The notes under the pieces were generated by a model. It saw only the letters and a list, made by a program, of their open reading frames with translations. It searched no databases and was not told the origin of the DNA. DNA of 64,000 bases, from NCBI GenBank assembly GCA_030156535.1, contig JASGMJ010000008.1, forward strand, positions 1 through 64,000, written 5' to 3'. Shown piece after piece: positions 57,285-64,000 of this stretch; positions within the stretch are counted from its first letter, which is position 1; the number at the start of each line of letters is the position of its first letter. A program made the position numbers and the translations under genes. The DNA is from Candidatus Sumerlaeota bacterium (lineage in GTDB: Bacteria; Sumerlaeota; Sumerlaeia; SLMS01; JAHLLQ01).

Positions 57285-58529
57285 ATGGCCCGGTTCGTTC
57301 CTGCTGTCACTCTCGTGGCCCTGCTCGGCATGGGCGCGGCTGCGAACGGCGAAGAAGTCCCGCGCATTCGCGAGCAGATCGATTCGCTCAAGGTGCATCT
57401 GGCGGGCAAGCGCGTCGGGTTGCTGACGAATCCGACGGGGGTGGATGATCAGTACCGCATGATCGCGGACGAACTCGTCGCCGATCCCGCGATCACGCTG
57501 GTGTCGTTCTTCGCGCCCGAGCACGGGTTGCGCGGCGATCACCAGGCAGGCGGCGGCGACACGGACTACACCGATTCCGTGACGGGGCTTCCCGTGTATT
57601 CGCTCTACGGCTCGCGCAAGAGCCCCGAGCCCGAGCAGCTTGCCGCGATCGACGTCCTCGTCTTCGACATCCAGGACATCGGCACGCGGTTCTATACGTT
57701 CGTGTGGACGATGGCGGCGGCGATGGAGGCGTGCGCGGAAAACAACACGCCGTTCATTGTGTTCGACCGCCCGAATCCGATCGGGCTCGACCGCGTGGAG
57801 GGCCCGCCGATTCCGTTCAACGGAGGGCTGGTGGGGCCGCTGTGGGAGGGGCAGCCGTTTGGCGTGCCCACGCGCCACGGCATGACGGCGGGCGAGATCG
57901 CGACGCTGGTGAACAACGAGTGGCTGACCACGAAGGCCGATCTGGCCGTTGTGCCCGTGCCGCGCTATTCGCGTACGACGACGTTCGCGGAAACGGGCTA
58001 CCCGTGGGTGCTGCCGTCGCCGAACATGCCGACGCAGGAGACGGCGCTCGTTTATCCGGCCACCGGCGTGTTCGAGGGCGTGAACATGAGTGAGGGACGC
58101 GGCACGACGCGTCCGTTCGAGACGATTGGCGCGCCGTTCGTCAATGGTGTGGAGTGGGCGAACGCGCTGAACGCGCGCAGCCTGCCCGGCGTGCGGTTTC
58201 GCGCAACGTGGTTCCAGCCGGCGTTCGACGATCACGCGGGCCAGCGCTGCGGCGGCGTGCAGCTGCACGTGACGGACCCGGCCACGTTCGAGCCCGTGCG
58301 CACCGGAATCGAAATGGTGAAGACGGTCTGCGAACTTTATCCGGACGACGTCACGCTGTCGTCGTGGTCCTCGACGATCAGCGGCATCCCGAACTTCCCG
58401 ACGGAAGTGAAGGCGAAGAGCTACGAGGAACTCGAAGCCACGTGGACGGAACGCCTCGCGCAGTTCGAGGTGCTCCGCACGCGCAACATGATCTACGGCG
58501 GCACGCAGACAGCGTGGGCGGTACAGTGA
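57285..58529 (+). CDS. namZ: NamZ-type exo-beta-N-acetylmuramidase (DUF1343, GH171)
   Basis: The 414-residue protein has a signal peptide (MARFVPAVTLVALLGMGAAANG) and belongs to DUF1343, which includes NamZ, an exo-beta-N-acetylmuramidase that removes MurNAc from peptidoglycan ends. Landmarks are VGLLTNPTGVDDQYR, FFAPEHGLRGDHQAGG, DVLVFDIQDIGTRFYT, FDRPNPIG and GVFEGVNMSEGRGTTRPFE. A close GGAGG-like site precedes ATG 57285. It lies 11 nt after the aminotransferase gene, which may or may not be related in function. Confidence 0.92.
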   Translation: MARFVPAVTLVALLGMGAAANGEEVPRIREQIDSLKVHLAGKRVGLLTNPTGVDDQYRMIADELVADPAITLVSFFAPEHGLRGDHQAGGGDTDYTDSVTGLPVYSLYGSRKSPEPEQLAAIDVLVFDIQDIGTRFYTFVWTMAAAMEACAENNTPFIVFDRPNPIGLDRVEGPPIPFNGGLVGPLWEGQPFGVPTRHGMTAGEIATLVNNEWLTTKADLAVVPVPRYSRTTTFAETGYPWVLPSPNMPTQETALVYPATGVFEGVNMSEGRGTTRPFETIGAPFVNGVEWANALNARSLPGVRFRATWFQPAFDDHAGQRCGGVQLHVTDPATFEPVRTGIEMVKTVCELYPDDVTLSSWSSTISGIPNFPTEVKAKSYEELEATWTERLAQFEVLRTRNMIYGGTQTAWAVQ

Positions 58530-58539
58530 GGGAAGGCCG

Positions 58540-58657
58540 TCAGTTCTCAGTTTTCAGTTTCAACCGAATGCCTTGCAGGCCTTGGTGTTCAGCGAAGCAG
58601 ATGGAATCGCGCGGTACGAGCAGCAGGCCGACGCGACCGAAAGCTGAAAACTGAAGA
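58540..58657. repeat. TTCAGTTT / CTGAAAACT inverted pair between convergent genes
   Basis: CAGTTCTCAGTTTTCAGTTT (58540-58559) and AAGCTGAAAACTGAAGAC (58640-58657) are inverse complements around the core CTGAAAACTGA. They bound about 80 nt between the namZ and binding-protein stops. Confidence 0.65.
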
Positions 58658-58661
58658 CGCT

Positions 58662-59717
58662 CTACCTCGGCAGGAACCGTATGTTGTCGAACTTGAGCAG
58701 GGTCTCGGGGTCGGTCTTCTTGATTTTGTAGCCCGAGGAGGCCATGCGGAACTCGTCGATCTTGTTCCAGCCGACGGGTTCGCGGATGAAGCCCGTCCTG
58801 CTGAAGTCGATGGTGACATCCTTCCAGCCGACCCAGTCGATGGGAACGAGAGTGATGTAGTAGTCGGGGCCGTCGCTGGCGTCGTCCTCCGAGATCCAGG
58901 CCAGGGCGATTTCGGCGCCGGTGGCTTTGGCGGACCAGATGGAAACGGTCATGCCCTTGTAGGGCGAAAGGTCGCTTGGGAAGTTCTTGCACTGAACGCG
59001 ATCATTGGTGGCCAAGTCCTGCCAGCGGCCACTGTAGAGCCCCTCGATGGGCTTGTCGGAGTCCTTGACGAGGCCCTTCCAGGAGAGGACATCGTCGAAG
59101 CGCAGGACGTCGGCGTAGGCCGGGGGGATGACGCCGTCGGTGGCGGAGGGCCGCGCAGGGGCTTGTCCGGCGAGTTCCGCCTTGGTGACGAAGTGGAAGC
59201 CGTCGAGTTTAAGCACGGTGGCGGGGTCGGCGGTGCCGACGTTGTAGCCCGTGGAGGCGAACATGATCTCCGTGATGTGGCTCCAGCCAAGGGGTTCGCG
59301 CTTGGCAACCGTTTCGGCGAAGGGGAGGACGATCTGCCTCCATCCGATGAAGTTGATGGGGATTGTGGCCTGGTAGTAGTCGGGGCCTTCGGTGGCGGGA
59401 TTCTCCGAGACGAACACGACGGCGATCTTTGCACCTGTGGCGGCGGCGGAATGGACCCAGAGCACGGCGGCGTCCTTGCCGGAGAGATCGAGGTCGAGTT
59501 TGCGCAGGCGAATGCGGTCGTTGGTCGGCGTGTCCATCCAAATGGCGGACTGGATGCCCTCCTTGATGTCCTCACGGTCGATCAGGAGGTCGCCCTGCCA
59601 GTCGGTAGTATCGTCAAAGCCGAGCGCGGGCGTGGGCGACACGACGGGCGCGGCGGGCGTTGTTGCGGCGGCGGCAAGGAACGCGGCGGCGCCTGCAAGT
59701 CGAGCGAGTAGCTTCAT
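58662..59717 (-). CDS. Exported protein with two copies of a beta-sandwich module
   Basis: The 351-residue protein has a signal peptide (MKLLARLAGAAAFLAAAATTPAA) and two halves of about 150 residues that are clearly duplicates. Shared landmarks are FDDTTDWQG / FDDVLSWKG, TNDRIRLRKLDLDLS / TNDRVQCKNFPSDLS, PDYYQATIPINFIGW / PDYYITLVPIDWVGW and LKLDGFHF / LKFDNIRF. The fold looks like a galactose-binding or CBM11-like jelly roll, such as is found in binding domains of uronate lyases. It is the last gene of the lyase operon, 52 nt after PL6. A secreted or surface polysaccharide-binding protein is likely. Confidence 0.82.
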   Translation of the reverse strand: MKLLARLAGAAAFLAAAATTPAAPVVSPTPALGFDDTTDWQGDLLIDREDIKEGIQSAIWMDTPTNDRIRLRKLDLDLSGKDAAVLWVHSAAATGAKIAVVFVSENPATEGPDYYQATIPINFIGWRQIVLPFAETVAKREPLGWSHITEIMFASTGYNVGTADPATVLKLDGFHFVTKAELAGQAPARPSATDGVIPPAYADVLRFDDVLSWKGLVKDSDKPIEGLYSGRWQDLATNDRVQCKNFPSDLSPYKGMTVSIWSAKATGAEIALAWISEDDASDGPDYYITLVPIDWVGWKDVTIDFSRTGFIREPVGWNKIDEFRMASSGYKIKKTDPETLLKFDNIRFLPR

Positions 59718-59769
59718 TGTCCGGTCTCCCTGTTGACTCCGTCCCTCATTTCGATGGCGGCGGTGCCGT

Positions 59770-61881
59770 TCAGTAAACGCGCCACTCATCGAGCAGGATG
59801 GCGACGGCGGTTCGCATCCAGTTTGGCCCGACGTCCGAGGGCGTGAGGGGCTTGCGCACGATGGCGCCGGTGGTGACTTCGTCCGCGCCGGCGTCCTTGC
59901 TGCCGTCGCTGCGTGCCTGGCCGTCCATGTCGTCCGTGACGCCGGGGTACGAGCCCACGGCACCGTCGATTGCAGGGCTGCCGGTGGTGGGGCGATAGAG
60001 TCCGTCGGCGGCGGGAGCGAGCATGGGGCTTGCCAGCGTGATGCCCGCCGGCGTGGGCGAAATTCCGAGCGTGCCGCCGTCCATGATGTTGCCCTCGTAG
60101 GTCATGTTCACGGGTGCATTGATAATGTTGAAGATCGTGTTGCCGTTGGAAAGAACGAGGTTGTTGGCGATGGTGTTGTTTTGCGGCGGGAGTGTCGTGT
60201 CGCCGTCGGAACTCTCGATGCCGATGGCGAACGTCTGCGCGCAGTTGACGAACGTGTTGAAGGCGACGGTGCAGTCCTCGACGCGGAGATAGCGGTTGAG
60301 GGGCGAGTTGGGAACGCCGTTCATCATGGCGAGCGCGGCGTAGAAGTTGGTGCCGCTCAGGCCCTCGAAGTAGTTGTTGGTGACGATGTGTCCCGGGCCG
60401 ATGAGGCGGACGCCGCTGGAGTTGGTCTTGCCCGAGCCGAGGAAGAAGTTGCCGTCGACCACGCAGTTGGCGCCGTGACGCAGCGTGAGCTGGCCGCGGC
60501 AATCAACAAAGGTGTTTCCGCGATAGACGTTGCCGACGGACTTGTTGGAGATCGTCTCGATCTCGCCGTCGCAGTTGACGAAGTAGTTGTATTCGACGAG
60601 GGCGTTGGACTCCTGCTGGGAGACGTCGCTGGTGCCGATGCGGATCGTTTCGAATCCGTTGCCGGTGCCGAGCGTGCGATCGCCAAAGTAATTGTAATCA
60701 ATCCGCGTGTTATTGGGCGGGCCGCCTGCGGCGGGCCAGACGGTGAGCTGCACGCCTGCGTGGTTCATGCCGCTGAACCAGCAGTGATCGACGCGGTTGT
60801 CCGTGCCGTACACCGAGACCCACTTGTAGCTGGTGGAGGCGGAGGCGGGATTGAAGTCGATCATGGCGCAGTTGGTCATACGGCAATTCGTGGCGAGATT
60901 GCTGGAGCCGTTGCGGAACTGGACGACATCGCTTCCGGTGGAGTAGCCGTTGCGGAAGACGATACCATCGACGACCATGTACTGCCCGGCGATCCTGAGC
61001 GTCGAGGTGCCCGTCAGCCAGACGTCGCCGCCATTCTCGGCCTTGAGGGTGATCGGATTGCCGGCGGTGCCGCCGCTGCCGTTCTTCGAGCGCTTGCCAT
61101 CGAACACAAGATCAGCGTTGGGCCACGCGCCGCTGCGCAGCGTGATCGTGTCGCCGGGACTTGCGTTTGCGAGAGCCTGGTTGAACTCGGCGACGGTGGC
61201 GACGCCATCTGCTCCGGGCGTGGGTGTGGGATCAATGGTGCCTCCGCCCCCCTCGCCGAACAGTTCGTCGAGCTCGCCGCTGTTCAGGCCGGTGTCCGTG
61301 CTCAGCACGAGGGCATCGAGATGGAGATCGTTCTCGCGCACGCCGATGCGCAGTTCGAGTTCGTTGCCAAGCTGGCCGGAAGTGATCGTGTAGCTCTGGC
61401 TGCCGCGCCACGCATAGAGACCGGTGCGGTCGACGGACTGCGAGACCGAAGGATTGGCCTCTCCGATGCTGCTTTGCACCCAGCAGGAATCGGTTGAGCC
61501 GTTGTCGGGTGTGCCGTTGTTGCGCGCGCGGAGGTAGAGGCGGTAGGTGCCCGCCTGATTGAAGACGATGCGATAAACGGCGATGGATTCCTGGAGGGCC
61601 GTGTCGCTGGTCTGCTTGTGCGGGTTGGGTGTGGCCTTCAGGGCAATGTCGTCGATGGCGTCGTCGTCGTCGACGGGCTCCCAGACCTGCGCGGGCGATT
61701 CGGCGGAGCCCGTTTGCGCGCTTCCCTGAACGTCGTTGGCGGCGTCGGGATTCAGAATCGCGTCGGTGGCCTCGCCCTGGAAGGCGACGTAGCTCTCGCC
61801 GGTCTGCTGCGTGATGACAGCATGGGATTGTGCGGCACAAAGCAGGGCAGTGATCAGAAGAGCAAAACTCGATGGGCGCAT
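59770..61881 (-). CDS. Polysaccharide lyase family 6 (alginate/chondroitin type)
   Basis: PL6 enzymes cleave uronic-acid polysaccharides by beta-elimination on a right-handed beta-helix. The 703-residue protein has a signal peptide (MRPSSFALLITALLCAAQSHA). A CBM-like beta-sandwich follows (about 22-190) and then the beta-helix (about 215-620). The helix carries the calcium/catalytic region DGEIETISNKS and the catalytic arginine in QLTLRHGANC, spaced as in the family, followed by SGVRLIGPGHIVTNNYFEGL. Substrate (alginate or chondroitin/dermatan) cannot be fixed. ATG 61881 follows GAGG; an earlier ATG at 61899 is possible. Confidence 0.92.
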   Translation of the reverse strand: MRPSSFALLITALLCAAQSHAVITQQTGESYVAFQGEATDAILNPDAANDVQGSAQTGSAESPAQVWEPVDDDDAIDDIALKATPNPHKQTSDTALQESIAVYRIVFNQAGTYRLYLRARNNGTPDNGSTDSCWVQSSIGEANPSVSQSVDRTGLYAWRGSQSYTITSGQLGNELELRIGVRENDLHLDALVLSTDTGLNSGELDELFGEGGGGTIDPTPTPGADGVATVAEFNQALANASPGDTITLRSGAWPNADLVFDGKRSKNGSGGTAGNPITLKAENGGDVWLTGTSTLRIAGQYMVVDGIVFRNGYSTGSDVVQFRNGSSNLATNCRMTNCAMIDFNPASASTSYKWVSVYGTDNRVDHCWFSGMNHAGVQLTVWPAAGGPPNNTRIDYNYFGDRTLGTGNGFETIRIGTSDVSQQESNALVEYNYFVNCDGEIETISNKSVGNVYRGNTFVDCRGQLTLRHGANCVVDGNFFLGSGKTNSSGVRLIGPGHIVTNNYFEGLSGTNFYAALAMMNGVPNSPLNRYLRVEDCTVAFNTFVNCAQTFAIGIESSDGDTTLPPQNNTIANNLVLSNGNTIFNIINAPVNMTYEGNIMDGGTLGISPTPAGITLASPMLAPAADGLYRPTTGSPAIDGAVGSYPGVTDDMDGQARSDGSKDAGADEVTTGAIVRKPLTPSDVGPNWMRTAVAILLDEWRVY

Positions 61882-61900
61882 GGCTGCCTCTCTTGTCATG

Positions 61901-62713
61901 TCACGAAGTGGGGACGGAGCTTTGGACTGAGTGGAAGAGCGATTGAGCGTAGGCGAGGTCGGCGGCGGTGAGACGCTCGACGGAGCTCGCGTCACCGTAT
62001 TCGGCACAGAGGCAGACGGGGCCCGTGTAGCCGCGCTGGGCGAGGAGTTCGGCGACGCGGCTCCACCGCGCGCATCCCATGTTGCCGGCCGTCCAGTAGC
62101 GGTGCCATTGCACTTCGACGGCCTCGGGCCCCGTCGTGCGGATGGGCATCGCGTTCTTGAGGTTGACCATGAGCAGGTGCGACCAAAGCAGGTCGATGGC
62201 GTGCTCGGGAATTTCGCCCGCGAGCGCACAGTGCGCCGGGTCCCACACGGCGCCGACAACGTCGGGCTCGAAGTGATCGAGGATGCGGCGCACACCAGAG
62301 GCGTTGGCGACGAACTCGCCGTCGTGATTCTGAACGCCGATGGCGATTCCGCAGCCGCGCAAAATGGGAACAAGTGCTTTGAAGGACTTGATCGCGGCGC
62401 GCTCCGTGTCGAGGTACGACGCCGTGCGCGGCACCTTGACCATCGTGCGCAGAATCGGACGCGTGTCGATGCTGCCCATGGCGCGGATGATGTCTTCAGT
62501 GGGATCGGCGGCGACGCTGAGGATCTTCAGCCCCTCCTCCGCGAAAAGGCGCGCGGCGGCGGGGAGTTGCGTGGCGGCGTTCTCCGGCGAGACGGCAAAG
62601 CCGGGGCGCACGGGAAGCTCGACGCCATCGAAGCCAAGTCCGCGGACGAAACGCGCGAGTTCGGCGAGAGACTTGTCTTTCCAGGGCTTCGTGAAAACGA
62701 TGAACGGTCCCAT
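61901..62713 (-). CDS. TIM-barrel sugar-phosphate isomerase/epimerase-like protein
   Basis: The 270-residue protein belongs to the xylose isomerase-like/AP endonuclease 2 family: MGPFIVFTKPWKDKSLAELA, FDGVELPVRPG, QNHDGEFVAN and VVGAVWDPAHCALAGE. The metal-binding Glu, Asp and His residues are in place. Between two lyase genes it most likely converts an unsaturated uronic acid product or a sugar keto intermediate; this is context inference. ATG 62713 sits one base after the heparinase stop, and the ribosome-binding AAGGAAG is inside the end of that gene. Confidence 0.85.
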   Translation of the reverse strand: MGPFIVFTKPWKDKSLAELARFVRGLGFDGVELPVRPGFAVSPENAATQLPAAARLFAEEGLKILSVAADPTEDIIRAMGSIDTRPILRTMVKVPRTASYLDTERAAIKSFKALVPILRGCGIAIGVQNHDGEFVANASGVRRILDHFEPDVVGAVWDPAHCALAGEIPEHAIDLLWSHLLMVNLKNAMPIRTTGPEAVEVQWHRYWTAGNMGCARWSRVAELLAQRGYTGPVCLCAEYGDASSVERLTAADLAYAQSLFHSVQSSVPTS

Positions 62714-62714
62714 G

Positions 62715-64000
62715 CTACTTGCTTCCTTCCGTGATGAGCAATTTGCCCCCAGCGGGCAGGGCGACGACGAGGGCGTTGCCTTCGCGCTTCGCGTCGATGC
62801 GTTCGCCTTGGAAGGTGGCCGCTGCGTTGGCGGGAGCACCGGCGACGCGCAGCGTCAGGGGGCTGGCGCAGGAGAGGTCGATTTCAATGGCGCCGTTGCT
62901 GGCAAGGTGGACGGCGAAGCTGGAAGGCTCGGAAACGTCGAGTGCGAAGCCGCCGGGTGCGGCGATGCTCTTGGCTTCCTGTGCAAAGAGGGAAGCGGCG
63001 CGGCCGTTCTCCTCGCGCATCCAGGCAAAGCGCCCGTCGCTGGAGAGTCCGGCGGTTTCGTTGGCAAGCGGCGCGGGCTGGAGGACGAACGTGTCGCGCG
63101 TTTCGCCGCGCGTGACGCGTGCACCAATCGCTCCGCCGGAGCAGGGCAGCGATTCGATGGCGGGGGCCTGCGCATCGATGGCTGCGGGGACGAACACCGA
63201 GAGGAAGAGTGCCTCGTCGGCGTTGAGCGTGTTCGTGATGTAGGGGAACGCGGCGTAGTCGCCCTTGATGTAGGTGACCTCGCCTTCCTTGCGGGCGAGG
63301 GTGGCGCCGGTGGAAAGGAAGTGGCTGAAGAGTTTCGCGGTGGGGCCGTAGCGGTCGTTCTCGTAGGTCCACGTGCATTGCGTGCCGTTGTTGTCGAGAG
63401 CCGCGCGGCCACCGTGGAAGACGAAGGCGATCTCGCCTGGCTGCGGGAGCTGTATGCGGTCGGCGACGACGAAGTACTCCTGGCCGGGGAAGGCAATGGC
63501 GCGCGCGTGCGTGCCGCCGCTGGCGTAGGCCGCGCTCTTCTCCTCGAAGTCGAAGAAGGACGTGTCGATGCGGTCGCGCGAAGGGGGCGTCCAGTTCTCG
63601 GCGATGTCGCCGGGCGCCTTGCCGTCGACCATTACGACGTTGTGGGCCTCGGGAGTTCTGTACCACTGCGTGCGGATGGCCTCGCCGTAGCTCTTGCGCG
63701 AGTAGCCCGCGTCGCTCGCCATCATCTGGTTTTCGGCCTGGATGAGGAAGCTGAGATGCTCGAAGTGTTCGTGGTTGTCGGCTTCGGCGACGCCCTGGAA
63801 GAGCAGGTAGCGATGCGCGGGATCATTGAAGGACCAGTCGTTGCGGAAGGCCGTCTGCCCGCTGTCGAGAAAGACCGTGGGGGAACACGCAGGAGGAGCG
63901 GGCTTCACGGAAGGATCGTAGCAGAGGAACTCGGTGGTTGGCAGTGCGTAGTCCCACGACGCGCCGGAGTAGTTGAAACCTGACTCCTTCTCTTCGAGTT
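62715..64000 (-). CDS. Heparinase II/III family lyase, N-terminus beyond the window edge
   Basis: The visible part (about 428 residues) is open to the right edge, so the start lies outside. A GTG at 63908 is internal, because the upstream codons continue in frame with sensible residues such as FNYSGASWDY. It contains heparinase II/III C-terminal elements: VFLDSGQTAFRNDW, NHEHFEHLSFLIQAENQMM, SDAGYSRKSYG, WYRTPEAHNVVMVDG and FHGGRAALDNNG. This family cleaves uronic-acid polysaccharides (alginate, heparin, heparosan). It is the first visible gene of the minus-strand lyase operon. Confidence 0.85.
   Translation of the reverse strand, partial: LEEKESGFNYSGASWDYALPTTEFLCYDPSVKPAPPACSPTVFLDSGQTAFRNDWSFNDPAHRYLLFQGVAEADNHEHFEHLSFLIQAENQMMASDAGYSRKSYGEAIRTQWYRTPEAHNVVMVDGKAPGDIAENWTPPSRDRIDTSFFDFEEKSAAYASGGTHARAIAFPGQEYFVVADRIQLPQPGEIAFVFHGGRAALDNNGTQCTWTYENDRYGPTAKLFSHFLSTGATLARKEGEVTYIKGDYAAFPYITNTLNADEALFLSVFVPAAIDAQAPAIESLPCSGGAIGARVTRGETRDTFVLQPAPLANETAGLSSDGRFAWMREENGRAASLFAQEAKSIAAPGGFALDVSEPSSFAVHLASNGAIEIDLSCASPLTLRVAGAPANAAATFQGERIDAKREGNALVVALPAGGKLLITEGSK

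Overview
The window is a high-GC bacterial chromosome segment, densely coded on both strands. It has no rRNA or tRNA genes, no CRISPR array and no complete transposon that I can see. Many secreted beta-sandwich proteins (CotH, lamin-tail, golvesin-like, CARDB and YwqK/MORN modules), uronic-acid lyases, an anhydro-sugar/peptidoglycan-type hydrolase and low-complexity intergenic repeats suggest an uncultured Gram-negative polysaccharide degrader. A Sumerlaeota-, Hydrogenedentes- or planctomycete-like bacterium fits. This placement is inference from gene content and repeat style; no marker gene here settles it.

Layout. 0.3-4.8 kb: Mn-type superoxide dismutase, a membrane-anchored unknown protein, a secreted phosphodiester glycosidase and Dps. 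5.1-6.7 kb: a duplicated ThyX-like protein. 6.8-7.5 kb: a low-GC HNH nuclease gene broken by a one-base frameshift, followed by about 860 bp of repeats. 8.4-13.7 kb: ferredoxin, TatD nuclease, a DUF4388 protein, a translationally coupled TcmP/three-Cys-motif pair (lower GC, probably acquired) and ribBA. 14-26.7 kb: a large anchored beta-sandwich protein, a GH4 glycosidase, serA, nitroreductase, pyrophosphatase, a redoxin lipoprotein and a giant CotH protein. 27-33.5 kb: a secreted EEP-family nuclease/phosphatase, a permease with an unusual soluble insertion and a HyuA-type hydantoinase/oxoprolinase subunit. 33.8-39.1 kb: a 1745-residue exported repeat protein.

39.4-47.4 kb holds a complete F1Fo ATP synthase operon in the order atpZ-atpI-B-E-F-H-A-G-D-C. 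Three of its gaps (A/G, G/D, D/C) carry low-complexity inverted-repeat cassettes. 47.4-54.4 kb: a DnaQ-like exonuclease, a hybrid histidine kinase, thymidylate kinase, a cyclic-nucleotide-binding protein, MarC and a radical SAM/SPASM protein. 54.4-56 kb: a damaged AbiE-like toxin-antitoxin locus in which a small unknown gene on the opposite strand sits where most of the toxin gene should be. 56.1-58.5 kb: an aminotransferase and a NamZ-type exo-N-acetylmuramidase. 58.7 kb to the right edge: a tightly packed minus-strand operon for a uronic-acid polysaccharide: heparinase II/III-family lyase (cut by the edge), TIM-barrel isomerase, PL6 lyase and a duplicated beta-sandwich binding protein.

The most unusual material lies between the genes. 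One family is a two-hairpin element seen three times with an invariant 11-nt gap and compensatory changes in its small stem. Another is a set of cassettes whose two arms are complementary within a pair but differ between pairs, so the structure is kept rather than the sequence.
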